Below, one piece after another: positions 9,482 through 18,172 of a stretch of 64,000 nt of DNA (position 1 is its first letter; each line of letters starts with the position of its first letter). The stretch is from assembly GCA_031411655.1 (NCBI GenBank), contig JANOBM010000124.1, positions 1 to 64,000 of the forward strand. Reading direction: 5' to 3'. Under the pieces are notes generated by a model. The model saw nothing but the letters and a program-made list of their open reading frames with translations. It had not been told where the DNA came from and did not search any database. The DNA comes from UBA6163 sp031411655. Lineage in GTDB: Bacteria; Planctomycetota; Planctomycetia; Pirellulales; Pirellulaceae. The position numbers and the translations under genes were made by a program.

Positions 9482-10768
9482 ATGGATCACAAGCTTCATC
9501 GACGCTTGTTTCTACAGGGAAGCTTTGCCGGCGCCGCTTCGGTTGCGAGTTTTCAAAGTTTATTCAGCGTCCCCGCTTTTGCAGAGTCGGCGCAAGCTCG
9601 TGGCAAACGATGTATCTTGCTTTGGCTCTGCGGAGCTCCAAGCCAATTTGAAACGTGGGACCCGAAACCGAAACGTCCAACCGGTGGACCGTTTTCATCC
9701 ATACCGACGTCGTTACCAGGCGTTCACATCAGTGAACTGATGCCCAAAACGGCCAGTATCATGGACAAGCTAACCGTTGTTCGGTCGATGTCGACCGAAC
9801 CGAGTGAACATTTTCAAGCGATCGATCTTTTGACTCGGGGTGAGCAACCTCGCCCTCCCTTCACTCGCCCCGTCATGGGGTCAGTACTCGCGAAGTACCT
9901 TGGTCAGTTGGATTGTCCCGTGCCTCAGTTCGTCCTGTTGGATCCATGCCCAGAAGGAAATGAGTTTCGAGCGTTCAAAGCATCCAACTGGGCCGGGTGG
10001 CTGGGAGCAGAGTATGGCCCAGTACGATTCGGCGGCCCCTATAAGCTTGAAAACGTTACGTATCCCAAAGGTTTAGACACCCAAGACCATAGTGATCGAG
10101 AAGCGTTAAGATCGTTTTTAAGCAAAAAATTTGCGAACGATCATAAGGCTGCTGCGGTCCAGTCATACAACTCGGTCTTCGAGCGAGTTCGTGGGTTGAT
10201 GAAAGCGGCGCCGTTGTTTGATCTGAACTCGCTGCTGGAGGCCGATCGAGAACGATACGGACCAGGAACGTTTGGCATGCATGCCCTATTGGCGAGACAC
10301 CTCATTGAGAATGGTTCGACGTTCGTCATGGTCGCCAATGGGATGCCTTGGGATTGTCATGTCCTGAATCATGAAACGCATCAGATGTTAGTACCTGAAC
10401 TCGATCGAATCATTTTTCACTTAGTGAATGACCTGACCGATCGAAAGATGCTTGACGACACGCTTGTTTTGATCATGGGCGAATTTGGACGCACTCCCTG
10501 GCTCAATGAAGCTCGCGGTCGAGACCATTATCCAAAAGCGTGGAGTATGGCCATGGCAGGGTGCGGCTTGAAACCAGGTGTTGTTTATGGTGCGACCGAT
10601 GAAAACGGCGTCGCCGTATCGGATCAACCATTAGATCAGCGAAGATTGTTTGCGACGATCTATAAGGCACTGGGCCTCGATCCTCACATGGCGTACGACC
10701 TTCCCGACTTCCCACCATTCAATCGCGTTGAACAAGATGCTGCGCCAGTCGATGAGTTACTGGCTTAG
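9482..10768 (+). CDS. DUF1501 family secreted protein (alkaline-phosphatase-like fold)
   Basis: DUF1501 protein, the usual partner of DUF1549/DUF1553 proteins in Planctomycetes. Starting at ATG 9482 gives 428 residues beginning MDHKLHRRLFLQGS, a twin-arginine-like N-terminus followed by an Ala-rich hydrophobic stretch. This makes 9482 a better start than the in-frame ATG at 9434, which adds 16 polar residues. Conserved family elements include ILLWLCGAPSQFETWDPK near the N-terminus and IMGEFGRTPW and GRDHYPKAWS in the C-terminal half. The fold is related to sulfatases and alkaline phosphatases, but the activity is unproven. It sits between DUF1549/DUF1553 and a WD40 gene on the same strand, so is probably in one operon with the upstream kinase. 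Confidence 0.92.
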   Translation: MDHKLHRRLFLQGSFAGAASVASFQSLFSVPAFAESAQARGKRCILLWLCGAPSQFETWDPKPKRPTGGPFSSIPTSLPGVHISELMPKTASIMDKLTVVRSMSTEPSEHFQAIDLLTRGEQPRPPFTRPVMGSVLAKYLGQLDCPVPQFVLLDPCPEGNEFRAFKASNWAGWLGAEYGPVRFGGPYKLENVTYPKGLDTQDHSDREALRSFLSKKFANDHKAAAVQSYNSVFERVRGLMKAAPLFDLNSLLEADRERYGPGTFGMHALLARHLIENGSTFVMVANGMPWDCHVLNHETHQMLVPELDRIIFHLVNDLTDRKMLDDTLVLIMGEFGRTPWLNEARGRDHYPKAWSMAMAGCGLKPGVVYGATDENGVAVSDQPLDQRRLFATIYKALGLDPHMAYDLPDFPPFNRVEQDAAPVDELLA

Positions 10769-10793
10769 GTGAAAACGACTGGCGGAAACTAGA

Positions 10794-11951
10794 ATGCCGA
10801 TAGAGCTCGAGAAAATCGATCGAACCTCCTTCCCAATGGGGGTCATGGACCTGGCGGTCCAACGCGATGGGCGGGCCGCTTTCGTTGGATGCATGGATGG
10901 CATTTATCGCTGTGAGTTCCCGACAGAGGATAGTCCGCAAGATCAGGTGCCCTTGCCGATTTGCATCGGGCGTCATGGTAGTTATGTGTCAGGTGTTGCA
11001 TTGCATCTGTCCAAGTCTTCATTGATTTCGGCATCCTATGACGGCACGATTCAGATCCGTAATCTTGCCGGCGATGATACCCATGCAAACGAGCTGAAGT
11101 CGGGTGAAGGCGTCCAATCGGTCGATGGGAACGAGATCGCCCCCTGGTTAAGCGAGCGTGTGCATGGTTTTTGGTCGTGGAAAATGGCTCTTTCGCCTGA
11201 TGAACGCTGGATCGCTTCGGTAACCGGACAATACCTCGCAGGGGGCGAAGATTACGCTCCACTTCCATCGCCTGAACCAACGGTTAAGGTTTTCGAATCC
11301 GACACAGGACGGCTGGTCCATGCCTTTGATATGCTCCCCTCCGTGCAATGCGTTGCGTTCGATTCAAAATCACAGCATCTTGCTGCTGGAAACCTAATGG
11401 GTGATCTAGCGGTTTGGAATGTTATCAGTGGCGAGCAACGAGCGCAATGGCGAACACCGTCATTCACAAGCTGGGGCATCATCAAGAGTCACTGTTTCAT
11501 TGGCGGGATTCATGCGATCGCATTTTCGCCGGACAATGCGTCCCTCTATGCTGCGGGGATGGGAGAAATGAGAGATCCCATGGCCGGGGATGGGAAGCAG
11601 CGTTGGCAGCGTTTTGATTGGCAAAAAACGCCTGTCGAGAAAATACAGGAGTCAGTCGCCGATCAGAGCGGAGAAGGGCTGATGGAATCGCTCGTTTTTG
11701 CCCCTGATGGACAACACTTTGTAATGGCTGGAAGGCTGCGCGGTGGCAATTGGAACGTCGCCATCTTCGCGACGGAAAGCGGGCAGTTGGTTGGACAAGC
11801 GAAGACTGGAATGCGAATCACAGCGACACAATTCAGTCACGATGGCCAGATTTTGTATTTGGCCGGTATGCAGGGGCAGCCCGAACCGAAGGACAATCAG
11901 TTCCCCAGCTTTGGCTACCTTGAACGCTATCGCGTTAAAACCACCGGGTGA
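10794..11951 (+). CDS. WD40-repeat protein
   Basis: A 385-residue protein with WD40-type blades: VSGVALHLSKSSLISASYDGTIQIRNL near 70-100, KMALSPDERWIASVTG near 125, VQCVAFDSKSQHLAAGNLMGDLAVWNV near 185-210, IHAIAFSPDNASLYAAG near 245, and two more toward the C-terminus. It has no clear signal peptide, so it may be cytoplasmic or exported by another route. WD40 proteins are protein-binding scaffolds. In planctomycetes they are often encoded beside DUF1549/DUF1501 pairs, as here (25 bases after the DUF1501 stop). Specific partners cannot be read from the sequence. Confidence 0.88.
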   Translation: MPIELEKIDRTSFPMGVMDLAVQRDGRAAFVGCMDGIYRCEFPTEDSPQDQVPLPICIGRHGSYVSGVALHLSKSSLISASYDGTIQIRNLAGDDTHANELKSGEGVQSVDGNEIAPWLSERVHGFWSWKMALSPDERWIASVTGQYLAGGEDYAPLPSPEPTVKVFESDTGRLVHAFDMLPSVQCVAFDSKSQHLAAGNLMGDLAVWNVISGEQRAQWRTPSFTSWGIIKSHCFIGGIHAIAFSPDNASLYAAGMGEMRDPMAGDGKQRWQRFDWQKTPVEKIQESVADQSGEGLMESLVFAPDGQHFVMAGRLRGGNWNVAIFATESGQLVGQAKTGMRITATQFSHDGQILYLAGMQGQPEPKDNQFPSFGYLERYRVKTTG

Positions 11952-12014
11952 ACTAGATTTCGGTTTACCACCTCTCTGATGGATCCTTCCGCTTTTAGGT
12001 TGTCTATAAAAAGC

Positions 12015-12869
12015 CTACCGAGGCGGGAAAATAGTATTGCCGGCAATCGCCCAAGCCAAGCGTGTTTTAATCCCTAGCCAAAGAAGCTCTGTGCATGGAA
12101 CTGCGATGATGCGCGAGGGGCGTACCTCCAACGTTCGTAGTAGCATCTGGACCGCATAGCGAAGATGCTTCCATCGATAAAGGCGATAGAGCTCGCGGAG
12201 ATAGGCGTTCGCCTCGCGGCGCTGATGGATCGTACTTTTTGAACGCCCCGCGACTACACAAGATGCCACGGTGATCCGAGCATCTTCTAACTCAAGCATC
12301 CGTTTTAGCGAGTACTTACATCGAGCGATGACACCTAGATTATTTTCATTTTCCGCTTCAGTACGAAGCATCTTTAAGAACATTCCGTAGTGCCTCGCCT
12401 CATCTTGAGCAAGCGCCGAGAAAACGGTCCGAACGTTGGGGTCGGCTATACGGTCGGCAAGCACTCGATAGAGTGTGCTGGCGAGTGCTTCAACAACACA
12501 TCGCGAGACCATTTCAGCTCCTACCGATCCTCTGACAGATACGCCAGTGGGCGTATGGTACGAAACCAATGACTCGTAATCGGTCATGAGGTTTTCAAAC
12601 TGAAAATTTGGATCCGCGGACTCGCATACGGCTCGCAATACGTCACCGTGCTGGCACTCCTCCGAGTTCCACTGGTCAATCGCTTGATTCCAACCCGGAT
12701 CACGTTGACTGAATATCGCTCGCAGGTAGGACGCGTAGTCGTCACATCGAGATTCAAGCAGGCAAACAGTCTTCGCAATATGAAGGATAGATGGATCGAG
12801 GCTGATGCTCGATAAATCGAAATCGGTAACTTTCCAGTGGTTCGGTATCGGCCTAATAAAAGATGTCAT
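12015..12869 (-). CDS. Ferritin-like di-iron protein
   Basis: A 284-residue helical protein with a complete set of carboxylate-bridged di-iron ligands. Counted from ATG 12869 they are Glu39, Glu71/His74 (EECQH), Glu127 (VVEA) and Glu157/His160 (DEARH). This E, ExxH, E, ExxH pattern is that of the ferritin-like superfamily (acyl-ACP desaturases, rubrerythrins, AurF-type oxygenases). The second motif, in QDEARHYGMFLKML, resembles acyl-ACP desaturase-like proteins. The open frame extends to a TTG at 12929, but the extra 20 residues look unlike a natural N-terminus. It is convergent with the WD40 gene. The substrate is unknown; oxidation or desaturation of a lipid-like substrate is possible. Confidence 0.75.
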   Translation of the reverse strand: MTSFIRPIPNHWKVTDFDLSSISLDPSILHIAKTVCLLESRCDDYASYLRAIFSQRDPGWNQAIDQWNSEECQHGDVLRAVCESADPNFQFENLMTDYESLVSYHTPTGVSVRGSVGAEMVSRCVVEALASTLYRVLADRIADPNVRTVFSALAQDEARHYGMFLKMLRTEAENENNLGVIARCKYSLKRMLELEDARITVASCVVAGRSKSTIHQRREANAYLRELYRLYRWKHLRYAVQMLLRTLEVRPSRIIAVPCTELLWLGIKTRLAWAIAGNTIFPPR

Positions 12870-12964
12870 GCAGTTGCTTGTAAGTTTTCTGAAGTCGAAA
12901 AGCAACCTTGCCGTCGATAACAGGCTCAACGACGGATGTTTTCAACGCATTCCAGCCTTTAGTC

Positions 12965-13417
12965 TCAAGGCGAGGTTACAGCCTTGTTGAATTTGATCAG
13001 CACCAGGCGGTCACCACTCATCGTGCTAAATTCGGTGGGACGTCCTGCTTGGCTATGCGCATTTCGGAAACAAACTTCGAGCATTCCCTCTTTGAGTCTG
13101 TAAATACCGCGCACCGGCTTTTCCTCCTTGGGAGGCGTAAAATCCAGTTGCTTCGGATTCTTGCTTGAGTCAATCCGATAGGTGCAAGTCTCTTCACGTT
13201 CGTCTTGAAAGTTTCCTTTGATCAAGAGTTTGTCCTTGTCGAATGTAAAACGCATTTGTTTTACCGCCTCAGGTGGTGCCTCGTCGCCATCGGTTTGGAT
13301 CGAAACCGCAACCCAAACACCCTGAAGCAGGGCCTTGTCAACGTCTTCAGCAGTGACATCGCTTACTAGCGTAAAGAGCAACAACGAAAACGACAGCGAG
13401 ACCGCTTGAAAGTGCAT
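12965..13417 (-). CDS. TIGR03067-family secreted protein
   Basis: A 150-residue protein starting at ATG 13417 with a clear signal peptide (about 1-22, ending near TAED). The mature part has the features of the TIGR03067 family common in planctomycetes: LLQGVWVAVSI near the start, a central FTFDKDKLLIKGNF, then KQLDFTPP and GIYRLKEGMLEVCF, and a terminal LVLIKF. The function is unknown; the fold is probably a small lipocalin-like beta barrel. The frame continues upstream to 13546, but the signal peptide decides for 13417. It lies between the di-iron gene and a beta-helix gene on the same strand. Confidence 0.85.
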   Translation of the reverse strand: MHFQAVSLSFSLLLFTLVSDVTAEDVDKALLQGVWVAVSIQTDGDEAPPEAVKQMRFTFDKDKLLIKGNFQDEREETCTYRIDSSKNPKQLDFTPPKEEKPVRGIYRLKEGMLEVCFRNAHSQAGRPTEFSTMSGDRLVLIKFNKAVTSP

Positions 13418-13581
13418 TTTGAATTCTCGCGATGAAAACGAGGTACGAAGGAATCGAAACGCTTGGGCAAAATCAGTTTTTGCGAAGTGACGGAGGGTTG
13501 TCGAAAAATGGCTCGGGCAAAACAAGAAATCCAGTATGTGATTCAAGCGAGGATGATAATGTCATCGCTGTTGTGGTGGCC

Positions 13582-14985
13582 CTATTGTTTTTTGGGTCCC
13601 GCGTTCCATCCATCTACAACAAACTCGCCATGCACGCCACATTCAAACTGGAGTGGTTCTTGCAGACCGACAAGACGATTGGCTGGCCGGTTCCCAAGTT
13701 GTTCCACATCGGACACGTTTTTAAGTTCGTTGTTCTCGACCGTCGCCGCATAACTTTCCTTTGAACGAAAAAGTGGTCGAGTCTGCCCTTTGCACTCGAT
13801 ACGATTGTCTTTGAACGAAATCGTGCTGAAGTCACTCGCGCCGTTAAGCCCGAACAAACCATCCATGCGCGGAGTCGCTGTCGGTCGCGCGATGATGTGA
13901 TTGTTGCGGACCTCCAAGTTGTTGAATACTTCGTTGATCCATATCACTCCGCGACCCGGATTGCTGACGAGGTTGTTATGGAAACTGGCCGGTCCGTTGG
14001 CCGCGACGTCTCCGAACGCTGAGATCAGATTCCCATGATCCTTTGCCAGATCAAAGTCAAAAAGATTATGGTCGATCTCTACACCGTTTCGGACAAATTC
14101 AAGCGAATAGCTGTCTTTCATCCAGTTGTGGTGGATGTGAAAAGTTCGACCGCTTTGTGGGACGACCCCGCCTGCGTACTTCGGAATAGAAATGGTGCCG
14201 TAGCAAACGTTGTGGTCAATCTCGTTGTCTTCGTCGTTCTCGAATGGGAACTCCATCGAGAAATTGGTTTCGATTGTATTGTGATGGATGTGACAACGTG
14301 TTCCCTGTCGGACCTTGATTCCGTAAAACTCTTCCGCAGGGCCTGTCTTGGTACGCACAAACCGGTTATCGAAAATCTCGCTGTCGCTCATCCAGATCGC
14401 GAAGATGCCTCCGCCGGTGATACCGCCGTTGATACCGGGCGCTCCACGATCCCAACGCCCGCCCGCATCGATGAATTCGCAATCGTGAATCCTTGCCCGC
14501 TTCATGCCAAACGTTCGTAAGCCCGACCACCTCGTTTGCGTCATCTTGACGTGGTGCAGGTGCAAGTCGGAGTGGAACCATCCGAAGATCGCACCGTGGA
14601 GCTGTGGGCCGCTTAGGGTCAGGTTGGAGATGGTGACGCCTGCCGTATCCCGCTGTAGTCGGATGAGATAAGCGTCGGTGTCCAAGCCCTCCAGTTTCAT
14701 TTCCGGGTCGGGCAAGGATTGGGTGGACGGTTTCCAATCAGCGGTATGGGTGACAATGGTCTTGTCGATTCCCGCTCCTTTCAACGTCAGTCCCGCTTTC
14801 AAATCCAATGGTGTCGACAGTTTGTACGTGCCGACCGCCAATTCAATGGTTGTTCCTTCGGTCGAGTCCCGAACCGCCGCGACGAGCGAAGCAGTGTTAT
14901 TCACGATGGTGTTCGCGCACGCGAGTGAGACAAATGTCGCTGAAACCAGAACACCAAACGAGCAGTTTACGGTTCGAATCATCAT
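13582..14985 (-). CDS. Secreted right-handed parallel beta-helix protein
   Basis: A 467-residue protein with an N-terminal signal peptide (about 1-24, cleavage near ACANT). It opens with a pectate-lyase-like first coil (SLVAAVRDSTEGTTIELAVGTYKL), and the rest is a run of helix coils with stacked Asn/His ladders: ARIHDCEF, SEIFDNRFV, CHIHHNTIE, NEIDHNVCYG, FHIHHNWM, VEIDHNLFD, LEVRNNHI and VENNELKN. This is the PbH1 repeat architecture of polysaccharide lyases and glycosidases. Probable role: binding or cleaving an extracellular polysaccharide. No family-specific catalytic triad could be assigned, so the substrate is open. It is upstream of the TIGR03067 gene in the same direction. Confidence 0.85.
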   Translation of the reverse strand: MMIRTVNCSFGVLVSATFVSLACANTIVNNTASLVAAVRDSTEGTTIELAVGTYKLSTPLDLKAGLTLKGAGIDKTIVTHTADWKPSTQSLPDPEMKLEGLDTDAYLIRLQRDTAGVTISNLTLSGPQLHGAIFGWFHSDLHLHHVKMTQTRWSGLRTFGMKRARIHDCEFIDAGGRWDRGAPGINGGITGGGIFAIWMSDSEIFDNRFVRTKTGPAEEFYGIKVRQGTRCHIHHNTIETNFSMEFPFENDEDNEIDHNVCYGTISIPKYAGGVVPQSGRTFHIHHNWMKDSYSLEFVRNGVEIDHNLFDFDLAKDHGNLISAFGDVAANGPASFHNNLVSNPGRGVIWINEVFNNLEVRNNHIIARPTATPRMDGLFGLNGASDFSTISFKDNRIECKGQTRPLFRSKESYAATVENNELKNVSDVEQLGNRPANRLVGLQEPLQFECGVHGEFVVDGWNAGPKKQ

Positions 14986-15153
14986 CGTTTTCCAGACTCC
15001 GGCTTTGAATGGCCCGACTGTATATTTGGATTGTTTCTAGACGACCACTTTTGCGATAGATGACACCGCTTTTGCAGGCGTTGATATTTTGTAGAAGTGG
15101 GTAATGGATCGGAATGGGGGACGATACGAGGCAAACGCCACACCGGTAACCAG

Positions 15154-16881
15154 CTAACGCTCGATATCGGCCCAGGGTGCTGCGAATTGATGAGTGCAAG
15201 ACGGACATTTGACGTTTTTGCCGAGCGCTGTGCCGGCAAGTCGCAGTCGCTTGCCACACTTGGGACAAGAGGTCCGAAGCGTGTGGGCTTGCTTGAGCCA
15301 CGAATCAATTTGTTTCACGTCGATGCCGGGAATACAGATGTCTGCCGGTGTTAATTGAGTCATCAATTTCTGGGTCAAAGGGACGATGCCTGCGATTCGA
15401 TCGGCTAAGCGGCGGACGGAATCTTCAAAAGCATTTCTCGCAAGTCGACCATTGCCGAAGTGCCGATCGCGATCACGATAGGCTTGATCCAATGCCATCA
15501 GTAAACGGTGCCGACTTTCAGGAGGCAGTACGTAATCATTGCGTCGACAGAGAACCTCGAAGATTCTTCCCAGGTCAGCGGGCGCATAATCATCAAATTT
15601 GATGCGAGTATTGATGCGGGAACTGAGACCAGGATTGCTCTTGATCATTTGGTCCATCTCATCGGGATAGCCCGCAAGAATAACGACAAGTTGCTCGCGA
15701 TCATCTTCCATTCTTTTGAGGAGAGATTGAATCGCTTCCCGTCCGAAGGCATCGTCACCCGAAGAGTCGACCAAACTATAGGCTTCGTCAATAAAGAGCA
15801 CGCCACCCCGCGCCGAATCGCAAAGGGTTTGGGTCTTAACTGCCGTTTGACCGGCGTATTGTGCTACAAGACCACTACGATCCGTTTCGACCAAATGCCC
15901 GGACGAAAGGATGCCCATCGCACCGAGGATTTGTCCGACGATTCTCGCCACGGTTGTCTTGCCAGTGCCAGGATTTCCAACAAACGCCATGTGAAGACTG
16001 ATTGGCATTGTCGTAAGGCCAGCCGATTGTCGTTGACGCTGGAGCTGAAGAAAATTCGAAACGGATCGGACCCGCTCCTTCACCGCTTCGATCCCGATCA
16101 GCGAATCAAGTTCCGCATAGGCATCGGCAAGACGCTCGTCGGCGCTTTTCTCAGGCAAGGTGACGACTGTCTTGTCAACGATCGCTTTGGATGACGTACC
16201 TCGCCCCGGCACGGAGACTGATTGACGCTCATGGCCCACGTTTTGACCGATCGGTTTGGTAGGAAAGCGATCTGCGGATTGGGTCAGCGAGTCGTTGTCC
16301 GTCGCCTTGGTTGAACCAATCGCCTTCGTTGAAGAGAGGCTGTACGTGAACGATTGGTCATCCGGATGGAAGATGGCGGCCAATTCGCTTTGAAGACTCC
16401 TTAATGTCTCGGTTTCGTCAGGGGTCGTCAGGCCGTCGCTCTTGATGATCAGGTTTGCAAGTCGAGCAACGATGGTCTCCACCTGGCCGACCATGTCACG
16501 CAGCGGCGCGTAGCGTACGAACGGTCCGAGAATCGCGGGCCACTGAAGCTGATCCGATTGTGCTAGCAATTGCTCGGAAGCTTCGCGAAGCTCGGCGCCG
16601 CGGAGGTGGGCGTCCCAGATGTGTTCGATGAGCAGAGCGCCGATGAACTTTTCCATCCGCGTCCATTTGCCGTCGCTGCGAATGGTTGTGGTGTAGACTT
16701 TGACCAACAATCCACGGTGCAAATCCTCCATCAATTGCGAAAAACCACTAGCTGACGACCCTAGAAGAGTGGGATGACGGCGAACCATTAACTCGGCGGA
16801 GGTTGCGTAAAGTTTGCGACAATCCCGCATCACTCGGCGGATGTGGGGCTCGATTTGGTCAGTTTCGAGTGATTCAAGCAT
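15154..16881 (-). CDS. CbxX/SpoVK-type AAA ATPase with TerB-like N-terminus and C-terminal zinc ribbon
   Basis: 575 residues from ATG 16881; the frame extends to a TTG at 16980, but that is only 47 bases from the divergent gene. The N-terminal third is helical and resembles TerB/tellurite-resistance-like domains. The AAA+ domain of CbxX/CfqX/SpoVK type lies at about 255-500, with Walker A GNPGTGKTT, Walker B VLFIDEAY and an arginine-finger region SSRINTRIKF. The last 37 residues hold a zinc ribbon with two CxxC pairs (Cys539/542 and Cys559/562). CbxX proteins remodel protein complexes, for example as Rubisco activases; many bacterial ones have unknown clients. The zinc ribbon may select the client or nucleic acid. 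It is transcribed away from the desaturase. Confidence 0.88.
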   Translation of the reverse strand: MLESLETDQIEPHIRRVMRDCRKLYATSAELMVRRHPTLLGSSASGFSQLMEDLHRGLLVKVYTTTIRSDGKWTRMEKFIGALLIEHIWDAHLRGAELREASEQLLAQSDQLQWPAILGPFVRYAPLRDMVGQVETIVARLANLIIKSDGLTTPDETETLRSLQSELAAIFHPDDQSFTYSLSSTKAIGSTKATDNDSLTQSADRFPTKPIGQNVGHERQSVSVPGRGTSSKAIVDKTVVTLPEKSADERLADAYAELDSLIGIEAVKERVRSVSNFLQLQRQRQSAGLTTMPISLHMAFVGNPGTGKTTVARIVGQILGAMGILSSGHLVETDRSGLVAQYAGQTAVKTQTLCDSARGGVLFIDEAYSLVDSSGDDAFGREAIQSLLKRMEDDREQLVVILAGYPDEMDQMIKSNPGLSSRINTRIKFDDYAPADLGRIFEVLCRRNDYVLPPESRHRLLMALDQAYRDRDRHFGNGRLARNAFEDSVRRLADRIAGIVPLTQKLMTQLTPADICIPGIDVKQIDSWLKQAHTLRTSCPKCGKRLRLAGTALGKNVKCPSCTHQFAAPWADIER

Positions 16882-17027
16882 CTTTAAGGTGAGTTCTTTT
16901 ACAAATCGGTTACAAACCAAGCCCTTGGCGGAGACATGCGAAATGCGCCAGATCGGTATCGTAATGAGTCTGGTCTCCAACGTATCATTGGCAACCGCAA
17001 AATAAACTCTCGCGAGGTCACCTGGCT

Positions 17028-18149
17028 ATGCCGTCGAGTCTTCATACCCCTACTGCTCACTCCACAACCACCCATTCGCCTGTCAGGCCGAAGGCGCATC
17101 CGGGAAGTGATTCGCATCACGCGCCCCATCACGCACCATCGGCACCTCATCCAGCAGGCAACCACGGCCCCACAGCGGACCACGGTCATAGCGAAAGCCC
17201 GTCCCACGCGCCCACGCGGCGGGTGCGCGATGGCAAGCCGATGGCTGTTTCGGTGGATCAACAGAATTTGGTGGTTCGGAAGGTATTGAACAACGCGAGC
17301 TGGTGGGCAATTGGCTGGCTGACGATGTTGCACTTGGTCGTGCTGGCTGCTCCTTTCACGTTCACTTGGACGGCATTAGCGGTTACGTTGTTTTTGCACT
17401 GGGTCACCGGCAGTCTTGGGATTTGCTTGGGGTACCATCGACTTTTGACACACGATGGGATGAAAACCTATCCGTGGGTTCGGAATGTGTTCGCCATGAT
17501 TGGCACGCTTGCTGGTGAGGGGACACCGCTAGACTGGGTTGCGGACCACCGAAAGCATCACAAGCATAGCGATCAAGTGGGCGACCCTCATTCGCCGCAT
17601 GACGGCCCGTGGTGGAGTCACATGTTATGGCTCGCCTTCCACACGCACAATGGAGACCGTCACGCGCATCTGTCTCACTGGGTGCCCGATCTTTACAAAC
17701 TTCGATCGATGCGGATCATCGACAAGCTTTTCCTCCCCGTCCATATCGCAACCGGCTTCATTCTTTTTGGCCTTGGCTATGCGTTTAGTGGAATGGAGAT
17801 GGCAATCTCTCTGGTCGTTTGGGCGATGTTTGTTCGGTTGGTTGCCGTCCTTCACACCACTTGGCTTGTGAACTCAGCGAGTCACATGTTTGGTTATCGC
17901 AACTATGAAACCACCGATGACAGCCGCAATAACTGGCTGGTTGCAATCATCGCTTACGGTGAAGGTTGGCACAACAATCATCATGCCTATCCACGCATGG
18001 CCAAGCACGGTCACAAGTGGTGGGAATTCGACATTACATGGATGGCAATCAAGTTGCTTAAGCGACTTGGGTTGGTCTGGGATGTCGTCGACTATCGAAA
18101 TGCTGCGGAAAAGCGAGAACGCGCAGCCATGGAGATGGCGGGCGGCTAA
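17028..18149 (+). CDS. Membrane fatty acid (acyl-CoA type) desaturase with His-rich N-terminal extension
   Basis: A 373-residue integral-membrane di-iron desaturase. The three histidine boxes are present: HRLLTH, HRKHHKH, and HNNHHAYP in the C-terminal half. They are separated by hydrophobic segments (VVLAAPFTFTWTALAVTLFL and others). The family introduces cis double bonds, typically delta-9, into fatty acyl chains. The first about 71 residues are unusual: rich in His, Pro, Ser and Thr, with 13 histidines in the first 60 residues. An in-frame ATG at 17241 would remove this extension and give a normal-length enzyme. A GAGG about 11 bases before ATG 17028 supports the longer form. It is convergent with the dehydratase gene (23-bp gap). 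Confidence 0.93.
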   Translation: MPSSLHTPTAHSTTTHSPVRPKAHPGSDSHHAPHHAPSAPHPAGNHGPTADHGHSESPSHAPTRRVRDGKPMAVSVDQQNLVVRKVLNNASWWAIGWLTMLHLVVLAAPFTFTWTALAVTLFLHWVTGSLGICLGYHRLLTHDGMKTYPWVRNVFAMIGTLAGEGTPLDWVADHRKHHKHSDQVGDPHSPHDGPWWSHMLWLAFHTHNGDRHAHLSHWVPDLYKLRSMRIIDKLFLPVHIATGFILFGLGYAFSGMEMAISLVVWAMFVRLVAVLHTTWLVNSASHMFGYRNYETTDDSRNNWLVAIIAYGEGWHNNHHAYPRMAKHGHKWWEFDITWMAIKLLKRLGLVWDVVDYRNAAEKRERAAMEMAGG

Positions 18150-18172
18150 GTTCGTCTAGACCATCTTGAACT

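Noticed and set aside
15508..16194. Open frame on the plus strand (228 residues)
   Set aside because: It is antisense to the conserved AAA domain of the CbxX-type gene and has no protein family features.
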